Source of the DNA: Marinisporobacter sp.
GTDB taxonomy: Bacteria; Bacillota; Clostridia; Peptostreptococcales; Thermotaleaceae
Length of the DNA: 35,974 bases
Assembly (NCBI GenBank): GCA_025210395.1
Contig: JAOARV010000043.1
Coordinates: 1-35,974, forward strand
Reading direction: 5' to 3'
Below the pieces are notes generated by a model. It was not told where the DNA came from, did not search any database, and saw nothing but the letters and a program-made list of their open reading frames with translations. A program made the translations under genes and the position numbers. Shown here in pieces: positions 1 through 8,890 of the stretch (within the stretch, counting starts at the first letter, position 1; the number at the start of each line of letters is the position of its first letter).

Positions 1-434
1 AATTCCATACCTGAATATATCAGGCTAAAATCTGAATAAAATATCAAAAGCATCACTTAACAAATGCTATGTTGAACAGTGATGCTTTTATTTTACAAAA
101 TTTGAAGTTTTATTTCCATGTGTGTTATGTTTTACGCTTACCTTTTAATGATATATCTATCAGACCTCCCCAGGTAAGAGCGCAAACTTTCACTCCATAT
201 ATCTGCTACATATACTTCCCTTGTTTCGGATAGTTTCGGACTTTGATTTGATATGCAATCTCATCCACAAGGTTAAGCCTCAAATGTAGTTTGTGTACCT
301 CAGACCAGAGTTTTGCCGCCGACTTCCTTCAGATTCCACCTCACGATGGACACCCTTGTCTTAAGCTAACGGTTGGCACTATCAACCCCCGCATCGGACT
401 TTCACCGACTAGTTTGCACCCATGCTGGGCGCAC
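1..434 (-). mobile_element. Group II intron, class C type, 5' part (continues beyond window)
   Basis: Read on the minus strand, the RNA begins at 434 with GTGCGCCCAGCATGGGTGCA, a typical group II 5' end. It continues with blocks I recognise from bacterial class C introns such as the Oceanobacillus iheyensis one: GGTGAAAGTCCG, AAGGGTGTCC, GTGGAATCTGAAGGAAG, GGTCTGAGGTACAC and TTACCTGGGGAGGTCTG. These are domain I and the start of what follows. No reverse-transcriptase ORF and no domain V lie inside the window, so these parts are either beyond the left edge or lost. A long-loop hairpin (46-56 with 79-89) falls in the distal part. The 5' end abuts a terminator stem exactly, the usual insertion habit of class C introns. 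The intron identity is well supported; completeness is unknown. Confidence 0.8.
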
Positions 435-475
435 ATAATAAAAAAGTAGGAATTAAGTTCCTACTTTTTTATTAT
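435..475. terminator. Bidirectional Rho-independent terminator
   Basis: A perfect 18-bp inverted repeat (435-452 with 458-475) has a 5-nt loop and A/T runs on both sides, so it works in either direction. On the minus strand it ends the two-gene operon that finishes at 548. The group II intron starts at the very next base, 434. Confidence 0.85.
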
Positions 476-547
476 GCTACAACTAAATTATATTATGTCT
501 ACTTCATTTCTTCATATAAGCAACAAATTTCATCGCATCCATTGTAC

Positions 548-844
548 TTATACATTTATTTTTTTTATCATTAATTTACAATTAATAAATATTAATATAT
601 ATGTTATAGCCACTAATATACAACGAATATATACTTTTATATCAAAATAACATATAGTATACGCGATTACTGACAACAAAAAATTTAAAAACATATTTTG
701 CAAAATTAAATTTTTATTTTCACTTATACTTTTAACATATCTGTTTTTGATTAATTTAGACAATATAGGCATAAATATTGATATCAATAATAAACCTATA
801 AATAATACTCCACAAGCAAATAATAGAATAATAGGAAATATCAT
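548..844 (-). CDS. Small multi-pass membrane protein, unknown
   Basis: A 98-residue, very hydrophobic protein. Three to four membrane segments can be seen: roughly residues 3-27, 48-65 and 70-90, with a basic stretch near residues 30-40 (KLIKNRYVK) that probably faces the cytoplasm. I recognise no family motif. It starts 30 bases after the secreted-protein gene 875-1537 on the same strand and is followed by a strong terminator, so the two are probably co-transcribed. A role as membrane partner of the secreted protein is only inference. Confidence 0.55.
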   Translation of the reverse strand: MIFPIILLFACGVLFIGLLLISIFMPILSKLIKNRYVKSISENKNLILQNMFLNFLLSVIAYTICYFDIKVYIRCILVAITYILIFINCKLMIKKINV

Positions 845-874
845 AATTTAATCCTTTCAATTTTTGAAATTAGT

Positions 875-1537
875 TTATATATACCTTCCTTCTCCTACTC
901 TAAATGATACTTTGAAAAGAACTCTCCAGTTTAATTCTAAGTCATCTATTCCAACATTGAAAACGCCTTGCGCTCTTCCATAGCCTCTTTTTCTATCACT
1001 ACTTATACTAGTAACTTCTGTACCTGTATCATGCGTATATTCTCTAATAAAAGTAGCCTGCCCTCCATCAGATGTAAGATTATTAATTTTTGTTATTTCT
1101 TCAGGTCGACCGTTATAATAAAGGTAATCATAATCTATATAAACATACACTTTGTAGTCATAATTCTCTCCATCATATGTTTTATTCCCCTCATAGGTTT
1201 TTGTTACAAGTTTACTCACTATTTTTTGATCTGGTGATTTAAGAATTGAAGGTGAATTATATGTATTAGTAGTTTTTAATTGAATATTTTCTTCCATATT
1301 AATCTCTTTTCCAATAGAACTAATTACTTCTAATTGTTTTCTTATTTTTTGTAAATCTAATTTATTATAGTCAACATCTTTTCTATTTCCTTTGATTTCA
1401 AAGCCTTTATTTTCAGCCCATTTCAATAATTTTTCAAACTCTGCTTTTTTATTGTATTCTTGAGCAAAAGCTGTTTGAGGTACAAACAAGACAGTCATCA
1501 TTACTATTGTAAGCATAAAAGATAATAATTTTTTCAT
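875..1537 (-). CDS. Secreted protein with signal peptide, unknown
   Basis: A 220-residue protein with a clear Sec signal peptide: MKKLL, a hydrophobic core, then a likely cleavage after AFA near residue 25. The mature part is Lys-rich at its N-terminus, then rich in Tyr, Thr and Asp (for example YDYKVYVYIDYDYLYY around residues 127-142), which suggests a beta-rich extracellular domain. There is no lipobox, LPXTG signal or catalytic motif that I recognise. The start is fixed by an excellent ribosome site, AAAGGAGG, seven bases before the ATG. It is the first gene of a pair with the membrane protein at 548-844. Confidence 0.7.
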   Translation of the reverse strand: MKKLLSFMLTIVMMTVLFVPQTAFAQEYNKKAEFEKLLKWAENKGFEIKGNRKDVDYNKLDLQKIRKQLEVISSIGKEINMEENIQLKTTNTYNSPSILKSPDQKIVSKLVTKTYEGNKTYDGENYDYKVYVYIDYDYLYYNGRPEEITKINNLTSDGGQATFIREYTHDTGTEVTSISSDRKRGYGRAQGVFNVGIDDLELNWRVLFKVSFRVGEGRYI

Positions 1538-2002
1538 TTAAAAAGCCTCCTTTAAAAAATGTGTTTTTGGGACAAATCCAATAGTTTTATTTCCTATTTA
1601 TTACTTGCTATTTTACTTATACTATTTGAGGTATTTAGTTGCGCATATATCTTTTTTTTGAAGCTTCTAAGGAATAGTTTTAACAAATTTTTGAGTATTC
1701 ATAAAAAACACCTCCTTTATATTATAAAGACTTCTATTTTTACCACATATTACCTTTTATATATTTCAGAAAATTTCTTTCATTTTTCATCAAGAGCTGA
1801 CAATTATTAGAAAGTTATAACACTGAGACACATATAATCTACAATACATCCTATCCTACGCTAACTAAAGTTTCTGTTTCAAAGCAAACCTTATGATTCA
1901 CTCCCAAAGTTATTTTTATACTACTGCCGTAAATATTTAGTAGCATTTTTAAAATTCATGCATAAATTAATATTATAAGCAATAAAAATGAGGTGAGTAG
2001 AG
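1538..2002. other. Intergenic stretch with an 11-codon micro-ORF
   Basis: No full gene is visible here. On the minus strand at 1667-1702, AAAGGAGGTG precedes an ATG and the 11-residue peptide MNTQKFVKTIP, then a TAG. The same frame continues toward the secreted-protein gene but is broken by several stops. It could be a leader peptide for the 1537-548 operon or the relic of a decayed gene. The right half also serves as the upstream region of cwlJ. Confidence 0.3.
1961..1969 (+). promoter_or_regulatory. Candidate mother-cell (SigK-like) -10 element of cwlJ
   Basis: CATAAATTA matches the SigK -10 pattern CATANNNTA and lies 34 bases before the cwlJ start. The matching -35 AC dinucleotide at the expected spacing is not clear, so this is only a candidate. 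Mother-cell expression would fit a spore cortex hydrolase. Confidence 0.3.
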
Positions 2003-2446
2003 ATGGCTTATTCAGATAGAGAACTCCTTGCAAGAATTATTAAATGCGAAGCCGGTGGCGAAGGAGATAATGGAATGAAAGCCGTAGCCACCGTAGTCAT
2101 GAATAGAAAAAGAGTCCCTTATGGAGAATATCACCGATTAGGGCAAGGTGATATTAGAAAGATTATTTATCAAAAGGGACAATTTGATTGTGTCCGTTCT
2201 GTTTTAGCAGGAAAACCAAACCCTCAAACGATCTGGGCAAATCCACCAGAACAAATCCATTATGATATAGCTGATTGGGCCCTTGCTGGAAACAGATTAT
2301 ATAACGTTGGCTATTCCTTATGGTATTTTAACCCATTTAAGCCTACTTGTCCTTATACATTCCCAAGAAACGGAACAGGTAGTTTTCAAGTAAAGGTTGC
2401 ACAGCATTGCTTTTATAATCCAACAGAGCTATATGCACAAACTTAA
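2003..2446 (+). CDS. cwlJ: Spore cortex-lytic enzyme CwlJ-like (SleB/CwlJ hydrolase family)
   Basis: A 147-residue protein of the cell wall hydrolase SleB/CwlJ family, close to the usual CwlJ length of about 140. The family pattern is clear: RELLARIIKCEAGGEG near residues 6-21 with the conserved Glu of CEAGGE, then AVATVVMNRK, and a GQFDCV segment. It has no signal peptide or SPOR/LysM domain, as expected of a CwlJ made in the mother cell and held at the coat-cortex border. CwlJ breaks down cortex peptidoglycan at germination, notably in response to Ca-dipicolinate in Bacillus. The start follows a GAGGTGAG ribosome site. The next gene encodes a GerQ-like protein, the coat factor that holds CwlJ, so the pairing supports the call. 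Confidence 0.88.
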   Translation: MAYSDRELLARIIKCEAGGEGDNGMKAVATVVMNRKRVPYGEYHRLGQGDIRKIIYQKGQFDCVRSVLAGKPNPQTIWANPPEQIHYDIADWALAGNRLYNVGYSLWYFNPFKPTCPYTFPRNGTGSFQVKVAQHCFYNPTELYAQT

Positions 2447-2481
2447 TATGTTTTAAAATTACTTATTAAGGGGGTTTATTT

Positions 2482-2868
2482 ATGTTTAATGATGTTCCAA
2501 ATTATTACTATCCTATGTATCCTATGTATCCTATGCCACCTAGTATGCCTATGCCATCTAACAATCCAGAACCTATGATGCCAAACGAAGAAGTTCCTAT
2601 GCCGCCTACTACTCAATTGCCACCAGATTTTGAAATCGAACCGGGTCCACCTGTACAAGACGATATCAATTATACCCAGGGATATCTCAAAACACAAATT
2701 GGTGAATATGTAAAAATAGAATTTTTACTTGGCACCAATATGCTAGTAGACCGGGAAGGTAAATTGATTGACGTTGGAATTAGTTACGTTGTTCTTCAAG
2801 AGCCCGAAACAGACAATTTCTTAATGGCTGATATTTATTCTATTAAATTTGTAGAGATATTTAAATAA
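2482..2868 (+). CDS. gerQ: Spore coat protein GerQ-like
   Basis: A 128-residue protein in two parts. Residues 1-58 are low-complexity, rich in Pro, Met and Tyr, with repeated MYP units, typical of coat proteins. Residues 61-128 form a compact domain (YLKTQIGEYVKIEF, LLGTNMLVDREG, YVVLQEPETDN, MADIYSIKFVE) that resembles the GerQ domain. GerQ is needed for CwlJ to reach or stay in the coat and is cross-linked by transglutaminase in Bacillus. It starts 35 bases after cwlJ behind a GGGGG-type ribosome site, so the pair is likely one transcript ending at the hairpin 2885-2912. The domain and context support the call; the Met/Pro-rich arm differs from the Bacillus protein. Confidence 0.82.
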   Translation: MFNDVPNYYYPMYPMYPMPPSMPMPSNNPEPMMPNEEVPMPPTTQLPPDFEIEPGPPVQDDINYTQGYLKTQIGEYVKIEFLLGTNMLVDREGKLIDVGISYVVLQEPETDNFLMADIYSIKFVEIFK

Positions 2869-2884
2869 TACCCTATTACAGATT

Positions 2885-2912
2885 ACTACTTCATAGGAAG
2901 TAGTCTTTTTTT
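2885..2912 (+). terminator. Terminator after gerQ
   Basis: ACTACTTC and GAAGTAGT form an 8-bp stem with the loop ATAG, followed by C and seven T. It ends the cwlJ-gerQ transcript. Confidence 0.85.
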
Positions 2913-2974
2913 GTAACCAAACCCTTGATATTTTCATAATATATGGTAGATATGATAGAAAGGAGCTATTCATT

Positions 2975-3610
2975 ATGTATTATCCTTATATGAATACATT
3001 TAACCAATCCATGACTACACCTTCTTATGTAAGGGTATTTCATGCTTCACCAGATGCCCCTGCTGTTGATGTATATGCAAATGGGAAATTAATCGCAAGG
3101 GGCTTAAACTATAAAGAATTCACAGAATATTTACCACTGATCCCAGGTAAATATTCTATTTTGGTATTTCCATCTGGCACAACCACTAATCCTGTCATTA
3201 ACACCAGTATAGATGTAATGCCAAATTCAAATTATACAGTAGCTGCTACAGGAATGTTGAAAAATATAAAACCTCTTATCATTCCTGATACGGCATCTCC
3301 TATTTATCCAGGAGCCTCTCAATTAAAATTTGTCCATTTATCCCCGGATGCACCTAAGGTAGATTTAACTCTTCCAGATGGGACAATTCTTTTTAGAAAT
3401 GTAGAGTTTAAAGAAATTAGTCCAAATTTGATGATTCATCCAGATAACCACACTTTTGAGTTACGTCTAGCAGGTACAGACAAAGTAGTCCTTACTGCAC
3501 CTAACCAATTAATAAAGCCAAACCAATACTATACCATATACGCAGTAGGTCTTGTAAAGGATCAACCTCCTCTACAAATTATTACTGCTCTTGATAAAAG
3601 CTCTTATTAA
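2975..3610 (+). CDS. DUF4397 domain protein (two repeats)
   Basis: A 211-residue protein with two DUF4397-type units. Unit one begins YVRVFHASPDAPAVDVYANG near residue 18; unit two begins LKFVHLSPDAPKVDLTLPDG near residue 116. The duplicated (F/L)xHxSPDAPxVD motif is diagnostic. There is no signal peptide; the N-terminus MYYPYMNTFNQSM resembles those of coat-associated proteins. DUF4397 domains are beta-sandwich modules of unknown function, common in cell-surface and spore-former proteins. A good AAAGGAG site precedes the ATG. It is flanked by terminators at 2885-2912 and 3611-3646, so it is probably its own unit. A spore-surface role is inference from the cwlJ-gerQ neighbours. Confidence 0.82.
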   Translation: MYYPYMNTFNQSMTTPSYVRVFHASPDAPAVDVYANGKLIARGLNYKEFTEYLPLIPGKYSILVFPSGTTTNPVINTSIDVMPNSNYTVAATGMLKNIKPLIIPDTASPIYPGASQLKFVHLSPDAPKVDLTLPDGTILFRNVEFKEISPNLMIHPDNHTFELRLAGTDKVVLTAPNQLIKPNQYYTIYAVGLVKDQPPLQIITALDKSSY

Positions 3611-3646
3611 AAAAACAGTAGTATCTTTTCCGATACTACTGTTTTT
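3611..3646. terminator. Bidirectional terminator between convergent genes
   Basis: A perfect 15-bp stem (3611-3625 with 3632-3646), AAAAACAGTAGTATC and its complement, has a 6-nt loop and a T run on each strand. It ends the DUF4397 gene from the left and the GGDEF-EAL gene from the right. The stop codon of the latter (3636-3638) lies inside the stem. Confidence 0.9.
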
Positions 3647-5369
3647 CTATTAACATTTTCTCAAATTCAAAAGCATTTACAGGCCGACTAAAGAAATACC
3701 CTTGTATCTCATCACATCTATATTCTCTAAGGCATTCTAACTGTTCTTTTGTCTCTACTCCTTCAGCAATAGATTTTACTCCTAAACTATCAGCAATTCC
3801 AATAATCGCTAAGACAATTGCCTTTGTACTCTCATCTTTATTGATATCCCTTATAAAGGACTGATCTATTTTTATTTTATGTATAGGAAAGCTTTTGAAA
3901 TAGGCTAAAGAAGAATATCCTGTACCAAAATCATCTATGGCTATTTGAATACCCATATCATTCAATATTTTTAGTGTTTTTATTGTAAAGTTAGGATCTA
4001 ACATAGCATTGCTTTCTGTGATCTCAAGTTCTAAATCTTCTGGTCTCATCTCTGTTTCTTTCATAATTTTTACAATCTTTTCTATGAGATCTTTTTGCTT
4101 AAATTGTAGCGTTGAAAGGTTTACAGAAACTTGAATATTTTTCAATCCTTTTTTCTGCCAATACTTATTTTGTTCACAGGCTTTACGTAATACCCATTCT
4201 CCTAAAGGCACAATAAATCCTGTTTCTTCTGCTAAAGGAATAAACTTAGCAGGAGACACAAGTCCTAATTTGGGATGATTCCATCTTATAAGTGCTTCTG
4301 CTCCAACAATTTCTCCTGTAGTAGTTTTTACTTGAGGTTGATAATAAAGTACAAATTCGTTATTTTCTAAAGCCTTATATAAATCATTTTCCATAGCCAA
4401 TTGCTCATAGGCTTTGTCATTCATCTCTTTTCTATATAATTGATAATTATTTTTGCCTTTTTCCTTTACACGATACATAGCGACTTCTGCATTTTTCATT
4501 AAATTTTCTGTAGTTTCTCCATCATCTGGATAAATACTAATCCCCATGCTTGCTGTAACATAAATTTCATCCTTCTTTAGTAAAAAGGGTTCTTCAAAAG
4601 CATGAAAGATTTTATGTACTACACTTATAATATTTTGTATACTTTTTATATCTTCTACGATAATAATAAATTCATCTCCACCTAGTCGTGCTACTGTATC
4701 TCCTTCATACATACATCTTCTTAATCTCTTGGCTACAGCTTGTAAAAGCAGATCTCCCGCAGCATGCCCTAATGTATCATTAATTCGCTTGAAACGATCT
4801 AAGTCTAAAAATATTACTGAAAACATTTCATTATTTTTATTAGCATGAGCTAGTGCCAAATTTAGACGATCCTTTGCTAACTCTCTATTAGGAAGCTGTG
4901 TTAGAGCATCATGGTAAGCTTGATATTTGATATGTTCTTCCTTTAATACATTTTCTGTGAGGTCATGGAACACAGAAACATATTGTATATTTTCACCCTT
5001 TTCATCCTTTACAGCAGATATATTTATCCATTCTAAATACGTTTCTCCATTCTTTCGCCGATTCCATATATGCCCTTTCCACTGCCCCTTTTCTATGAGA
5101 CTTTTCCACATTTCTTCATAAAAACTTTTATCATGTCTTTCCGATCGTAAAATACGAGGATTTTCCCCAATGACTTCCTCTACCCCATATCCCGTAATAG
5201 TAGTAAAAGCTGGATTTACTAATTGAATTGTCCCTTCAGCATCTGTAACTGCAATACCTTCTCCTGTGTTATTAAATACTTGTTCTGCTATCCGTAGCTT
5301 TTCTTGGGTTGTCTTTTGCTTGACCATATTTTTTATGCCTTTTCCGAGTTTCTTATTTTCCTGATTCAT
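3636..5369 (-). CDS. PAS-GGDEF-EAL cyclic-di-GMP signalling protein
   Basis: A 577-residue protein with a PAS sensor domain (about 25-140), a GGDEF diguanylate cyclase domain (about 150-310) and an EAL phosphodiesterase domain (about 325-570). No membrane segment is seen, so it is cytoplasmic. The cyclase site is intact (RLGGDEF). The EAL site is also intact (EALIRW, DDFGTGYSSL, EGVET), so it could both make and break cyclic-di-GMP. Clostridia use this signal in the choice between motility and sessile life. The start at 5369 (MNQENKK) is chosen because AAGGTGGGG lies just upstream; a start seven codons earlier has no such site. It is monocistronic, between two terminators. The PAS ligand is unknown. 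Confidence 0.92.
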   Translation of the reverse strand: MNQENKKLGKGIKNMVKQKTTQEKLRIAEQVFNNTGEGIAVTDAEGTIQLVNPAFTTITGYGVEEVIGENPRILRSERHDKSFYEEMWKSLIEKGQWKGHIWNRRKNGETYLEWINISAVKDEKGENIQYVSVFHDLTENVLKEEHIKYQAYHDALTQLPNRELAKDRLNLALAHANKNNEMFSVIFLDLDRFKRINDTLGHAAGDLLLQAVAKRLRRCMYEGDTVARLGGDEFIIIVEDIKSIQNIISVVHKIFHAFEEPFLLKKDEIYVTASMGISIYPDDGETTENLMKNAEVAMYRVKEKGKNNYQLYRKEMNDKAYEQLAMENDLYKALENNEFVLYYQPQVKTTTGEIVGAEALIRWNHPKLGLVSPAKFIPLAEETGFIVPLGEWVLRKACEQNKYWQKKGLKNIQVSVNLSTLQFKQKDLIEKIVKIMKETEMRPEDLELEITESNAMLDPNFTIKTLKILNDMGIQIAIDDFGTGYSSLAYFKSFPIHKIKIDQSFIRDINKDESTKAIVLAIIGIADSLGVKSIAEGVETKEQLECLREYRCDEIQGYFFSRPVNAFEFEKMLIEKQ

Positions 5370-5474
5370 ACAACCCCACCTTATTTTCAATATCTTTCTA
5401 TATCCCTTTTTGAAAATATTTTACCATAATTAAAAACATTTCTCAATATCCCACTATATTGCTGATTGTCCTTA

Positions 5475-5514
5475 ATAATAAAAAAATCAGCCTAGTGGCT
5501 GATTTTTTTATTAT
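5475..5514. terminator. Terminator of ileS (symmetric)
   Basis: A perfect 18-bp inverted repeat (5475-5492 with 5497-5514) has the loop TAGT. The core TCAGCC/GGCTGA is flanked by seven A and seven T, so it can act on both strands. The ileS stop codon at 5511-5513 is inside the stem. Confidence 0.88.
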
Positions 5515-8500
5515 ATTCTTTCTAACTTCATACCTGTCTCATGACCATTTAGATTTTGCTTTTCAAAAGTATCCTCTTCTACCTTTTCAATACTTTGTGC
5601 TAAAGTTTCTTGCATGATATACTCTTTATGAACACTTACAGCTTTTGTAATATCTTCATCTCCATTAAAGTAGATCTTGATTTGATCCATCATTTCATAT
5701 CCATTGTTTTTACGCATTTGCTGCACTTTAGAGATAAACTCACGAGCAAATCCTTCATCAATTAGCTCTTGTGTTAGGGTTGTATCTAAAATAACAAATA
5801 AGTTATTTTGCATTTCAACTGTAAAGCCTTCTTTTGCAGCAATATTGATTAATACATGCTCTTTCATTAACTCTAGTATCTCTCCATCTACTGGTACTTC
5901 TACCATTTCACCATTTTCAAGCTTTGGTACTACAGTAGATGCATCAAGACTACCTAATGCCTTTCCAAGAAGCTTTATTTTTGAACCAAATATAGGTCCT
6001 GCCACTTTAAAGTTTGGCTTTAGGCTAAAGTTCATAAATTGATTTAATTCTTTTTCAAATACTACTGTCTTTACGTTTAATTCTTCTTTGATGAGTGGCA
6101 CTAAATCAGAAATTAATGCTTCATATTTTCCATCAATCATGATTTCGCCAACTGGTTGACGAACCTTAATTTTAGATGCCTCTCTTGCAGCACGTCCAAG
6201 TCCTACTAAATCTCTTATAAGATCCATTCTTTCCTCTACTTTTTCATTAATTAAAGCTTCGTCTACTTGTGGATAGTATGCTAAATGTACAGAAGCTTCG
6301 CCTGTTAGATTTTTATAAATCTCTTCTGATAAGAATGGTGCAAATGGTGCTACCATTTTTGATATTCCTACTAAGATCTCATAAGTTGTATTGTATACAG
6401 CTTTTTTATCTTCTGTTAATTCTGTTGCCCAGAAACGTCTACGTGCACGTCTTATATACCAGTTAGATAAATCTTCATTTACAAATTCTTGGATTTTTCT
6501 TATGGTTTTTGTTAAGTCATAGATTTTAAGCTCTGCTTCTACATCTTTTACTAAACTATTGTATTTTGATAAAATCCATTGATCTAATTCTGGTCGCTCA
6601 TTGTATGGAACAAAGAATTCCTTTGGATTGATTCCATCTGTATTTGCATATAATGTGAAGAAATTATAAACATTTTTAATGGTTCCAAAGAATTTGCTTT
6701 GTACTTCTTTTAGTCCATCTAAGTCAAATCTTGTTGGTGTCCATGCAGGAGATACATAAAGAAGATACCATCTTAGGACATCTGCTCCATATTTATCAAA
6801 AAGCTCAAATGGATCTACTGTATTTCCTTTTGATTTGGACATTTTTCTTCCATTTTTATCTAACAATAAGTCATTTACTAATACATTTTTATAAGGAGAT
6901 ACTCCTTTTACAAATGTAGAAATTGCAAGTAATGAATAGAACCATCCACGAGTTTGGTCAATTCCTTCACAGATGAAATCTGCTGGGAACAATCCTCCAT
7001 CAAAGTCTTCTTTATTTTCGAATGGATAATGATGTTGCGCATAAGGCATGGCTCCACTATCAAACCAACAATCAATTACTTCTGTAACCCTTGTCATAGT
7101 GCCACTGCACTTTTCACATTTTAGATGTACATCATCTACATAGGGTCTATGTAGTTCTATGCTTTCATCTATATCTTCAATAGCTCTTTCTACTAATTCT
7201 TTTCTTGATCCAACTGACGATGTATGACCACATTCACATCTCCAAACAGGTAGTGGAGTTCCCCAATAACGGTTTCTAGATAATGCCCAATCATTTAGAT
7301 TTTCAAGCCAGTTTCCAAATCTTTTTTCTCCAACATAATCAGGATACCAATTTACTGTATTGTTATTTTCGATTAGTTTGTCTTTTAGCTTTGTCATTTC
7401 AATATACCAGCTTGGTTTTGCATAATATACAAGAGGTGTTGAACATCTCCAACAATGTGGATAGTTATGGGCAACCTTTTCTTTTTTGAATAGCTTTCCT
7501 TCAGCATGTAACCACTTGATAATAGCAATGTCTACTTCTGGATCCATTACGAATTTACCTTCCCAAGGAGTAGCTGTATATTTCCCAGCCTCATCTACTG
7601 GATTCACTACTGGAAGATCATATTTTCTACCCACTTGATAGTCATCTTCACCAAAAGCTGGCGCAATATGAACAATACCTGTTCCATCTTCAGTAGTTAC
7701 ATAATCTGCAACCGTTACAAAGAATGCTTTCTTATCTGGCTTGATGAACGGCATTAATTGCTCATATTCCATATACTCTAACGCTTTACCTTTTAATTCT
7801 TCTAATACTTCAAACTCTTCTCCAAGGACTCTCTTAGCTAATTGCTTTACTACGTAGAATACATTCCCCTTTGATTTTACTTTTAAATAAGTTTCTTCAG
7901 GATGAACTGCTAATGCAACATTTGATGCAAGTGTCCAAGGAGTCGTTGTCCATACTAAGAAATACTCCTCAACGTCTTTTCTTTTAAATGCGGCAATTAC
8001 TGTATTTGATTTTATTTCTTTATATCCTTGTGCTACCTCATGAGAAGCTAAACCTGTTCCACATCTAGGACAATATGGAAGGATTTTATGACCTTCATAC
8101 ATATAGCCTTCGTTGAAGAATTTATTCAAAATCCACCATACAGATTCAATATAATTATTATCTAATGTAATATATGGGTTGTCTAAATCAATCATATATC
8201 CCATTCTTCTTGTCATTTCTCTCCATTGTCTTTCATAAGAAAATACTGATTCACGACATTTTTCATTAAATTTATCAATACCATAGTTTTCAATCTCTTG
8301 TTTGTCAGATAAATTTAATTGCTTTTCAACTTCAATCTCAACAGGTAAACCATGAGTATCCCAACCTGCTTTTCTTTTTACTTGATGACCTGTCATCGTT
8401 TTATATCTACAAACAGAGTCTTTTAATGTTCTCGCCATTACGTGATGGATTCCTGGTCTTCCGTTTGCAGTAGGAGGTCCTTCGAAAAATACAAATGGCT

Positions 8501-8618
8501 TCCCTTCTTTTCTTGTTTCAACACATTGATCTAAAAGATTATTTTGATCCCAAGCATCTGAAATTTTGTTTTGAACTTCAGCGATTGGTAAATCAGACAA
8601 AGTCTTAAATTTTTCCAT
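5511..8618 (-). CDS. ileS: Isoleucyl-tRNA synthetase, type 2 (IleRS2)
   Basis: A 1,035-residue class I aminoacyl-tRNA synthetase that charges tRNA-Ile. The signature region reads PPTANGRPGIHHVMAR (about residues 48-63), so the HIGH element appears as GIHH. The KMSKS loop is GRKMSKSKGN. The GIHH form and the length fit the type-2, eukaryote-like bacterial IleRS, a class known for natural mupirocin resistance. Zinc-type Cys pairs (CPRCG, CWRCS, CEKCS) and the CP1 editing region are present. The start at 8618 (MEKFKTL) is preferred because AGAGG is nine bases upstream; an ATG three codons earlier would touch that site. It is expressed alone from the T-box leader at 8648-8890. Confidence 0.95.
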   Translation of the reverse strand: MEKFKTLSDLPIAEVQNKISDAWDQNNLLDQCVETRKEGKPFVFFEGPPTANGRPGIHHVMARTLKDSVCRYKTMTGHQVKRKAGWDTHGLPVEIEVEKQLNLSDKQEIENYGIDKFNEKCRESVFSYERQWREMTRRMGYMIDLDNPYITLDNNYIESVWWILNKFFNEGYMYEGHKILPYCPRCGTGLASHEVAQGYKEIKSNTVIAAFKRKDVEEYFLVWTTTPWTLASNVALAVHPEETYLKVKSKGNVFYVVKQLAKRVLGEEFEVLEELKGKALEYMEYEQLMPFIKPDKKAFFVTVADYVTTEDGTGIVHIAPAFGEDDYQVGRKYDLPVVNPVDEAGKYTATPWEGKFVMDPEVDIAIIKWLHAEGKLFKKEKVAHNYPHCWRCSTPLVYYAKPSWYIEMTKLKDKLIENNNTVNWYPDYVGEKRFGNWLENLNDWALSRNRYWGTPLPVWRCECGHTSSVGSRKELVERAIEDIDESIELHRPYVDDVHLKCEKCSGTMTRVTEVIDCWFDSGAMPYAQHHYPFENKEDFDGGLFPADFICEGIDQTRGWFYSLLAISTFVKGVSPYKNVLVNDLLLDKNGRKMSKSKGNTVDPFELFDKYGADVLRWYLLYVSPAWTPTRFDLDGLKEVQSKFFGTIKNVYNFFTLYANTDGINPKEFFVPYNERPELDQWILSKYNSLVKDVEAELKIYDLTKTIRKIQEFVNEDLSNWYIRRARRRFWATELTEDKKAVYNTTYEILVGISKMVAPFAPFLSEEIYKNLTGEASVHLAYYPQVDEALINEKVEERMDLIRDLVGLGRAAREASKIKVRQPVGEIMIDGKYEALISDLVPLIKEELNVKTVVFEKELNQFMNFSLKPNFKVAGPIFGSKIKLLGKALGSLDASTVVPKLENGEMVEVPVDGEILELMKEHVLINIAAKEGFTVEMQNNLFVILDTTLTQELIDEGFAREFISKVQQMRKNNGYEMMDQIKIYFNGDEDITKAVSVHKEYIMQETLAQSIEKVEEDTFEKQNLNGHETGMKLERI

Positions 8619-8647
8619 ATTCTTCATCCTCTCGTTTATTTTTTCAA

Positions 8648-8890
8648 TAATAAAAGCCCCTAAGCATTCTGCTTAGGGACGAATAAACCGCGGTACCACC
8701 CTTATTATAAGATATTTACATCTTATCACTCAATGCATAATAACGCATGCCTACGAAAATCCCTACTCTTTTTTCAGGATTTTAGCTCCAAGGTGATCTT
8801 CATAAAAAGTACTGTAATAACCTCTCACCAAATGATTATTTCTCTGTAAACCCCATCTTTTTACTACTGTCCTCTTCGTAACTTTTTATT
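8648..8890 (-). promoter_or_regulatory. T-box riboswitch (isoleucine) of ileS
   Basis: The leader carries the T-box GGTGGTACCGCGG (8688-8700) and a terminator, CCCTAAGCA paired with TGCTTAGGG (8658-8678) followed by a T-rich tail. Stem I has the GAAGATCACCTTGGAGC arrangement; by comparison with other T-boxes the specifier is ATC (8795-8797), an isoleucine codon, which agrees with the gene. Uncharged tRNA-Ile would favour the antiterminator and turn ileS on. Confidence 0.93.

Noticed and set aside
1559..1810. 83-residue plus-strand ORF
   Set aside because: Lacks a ribosome site and lies over the minus-strand operon's upstream region; the composition is what A+T-rich DNA gives by chance.
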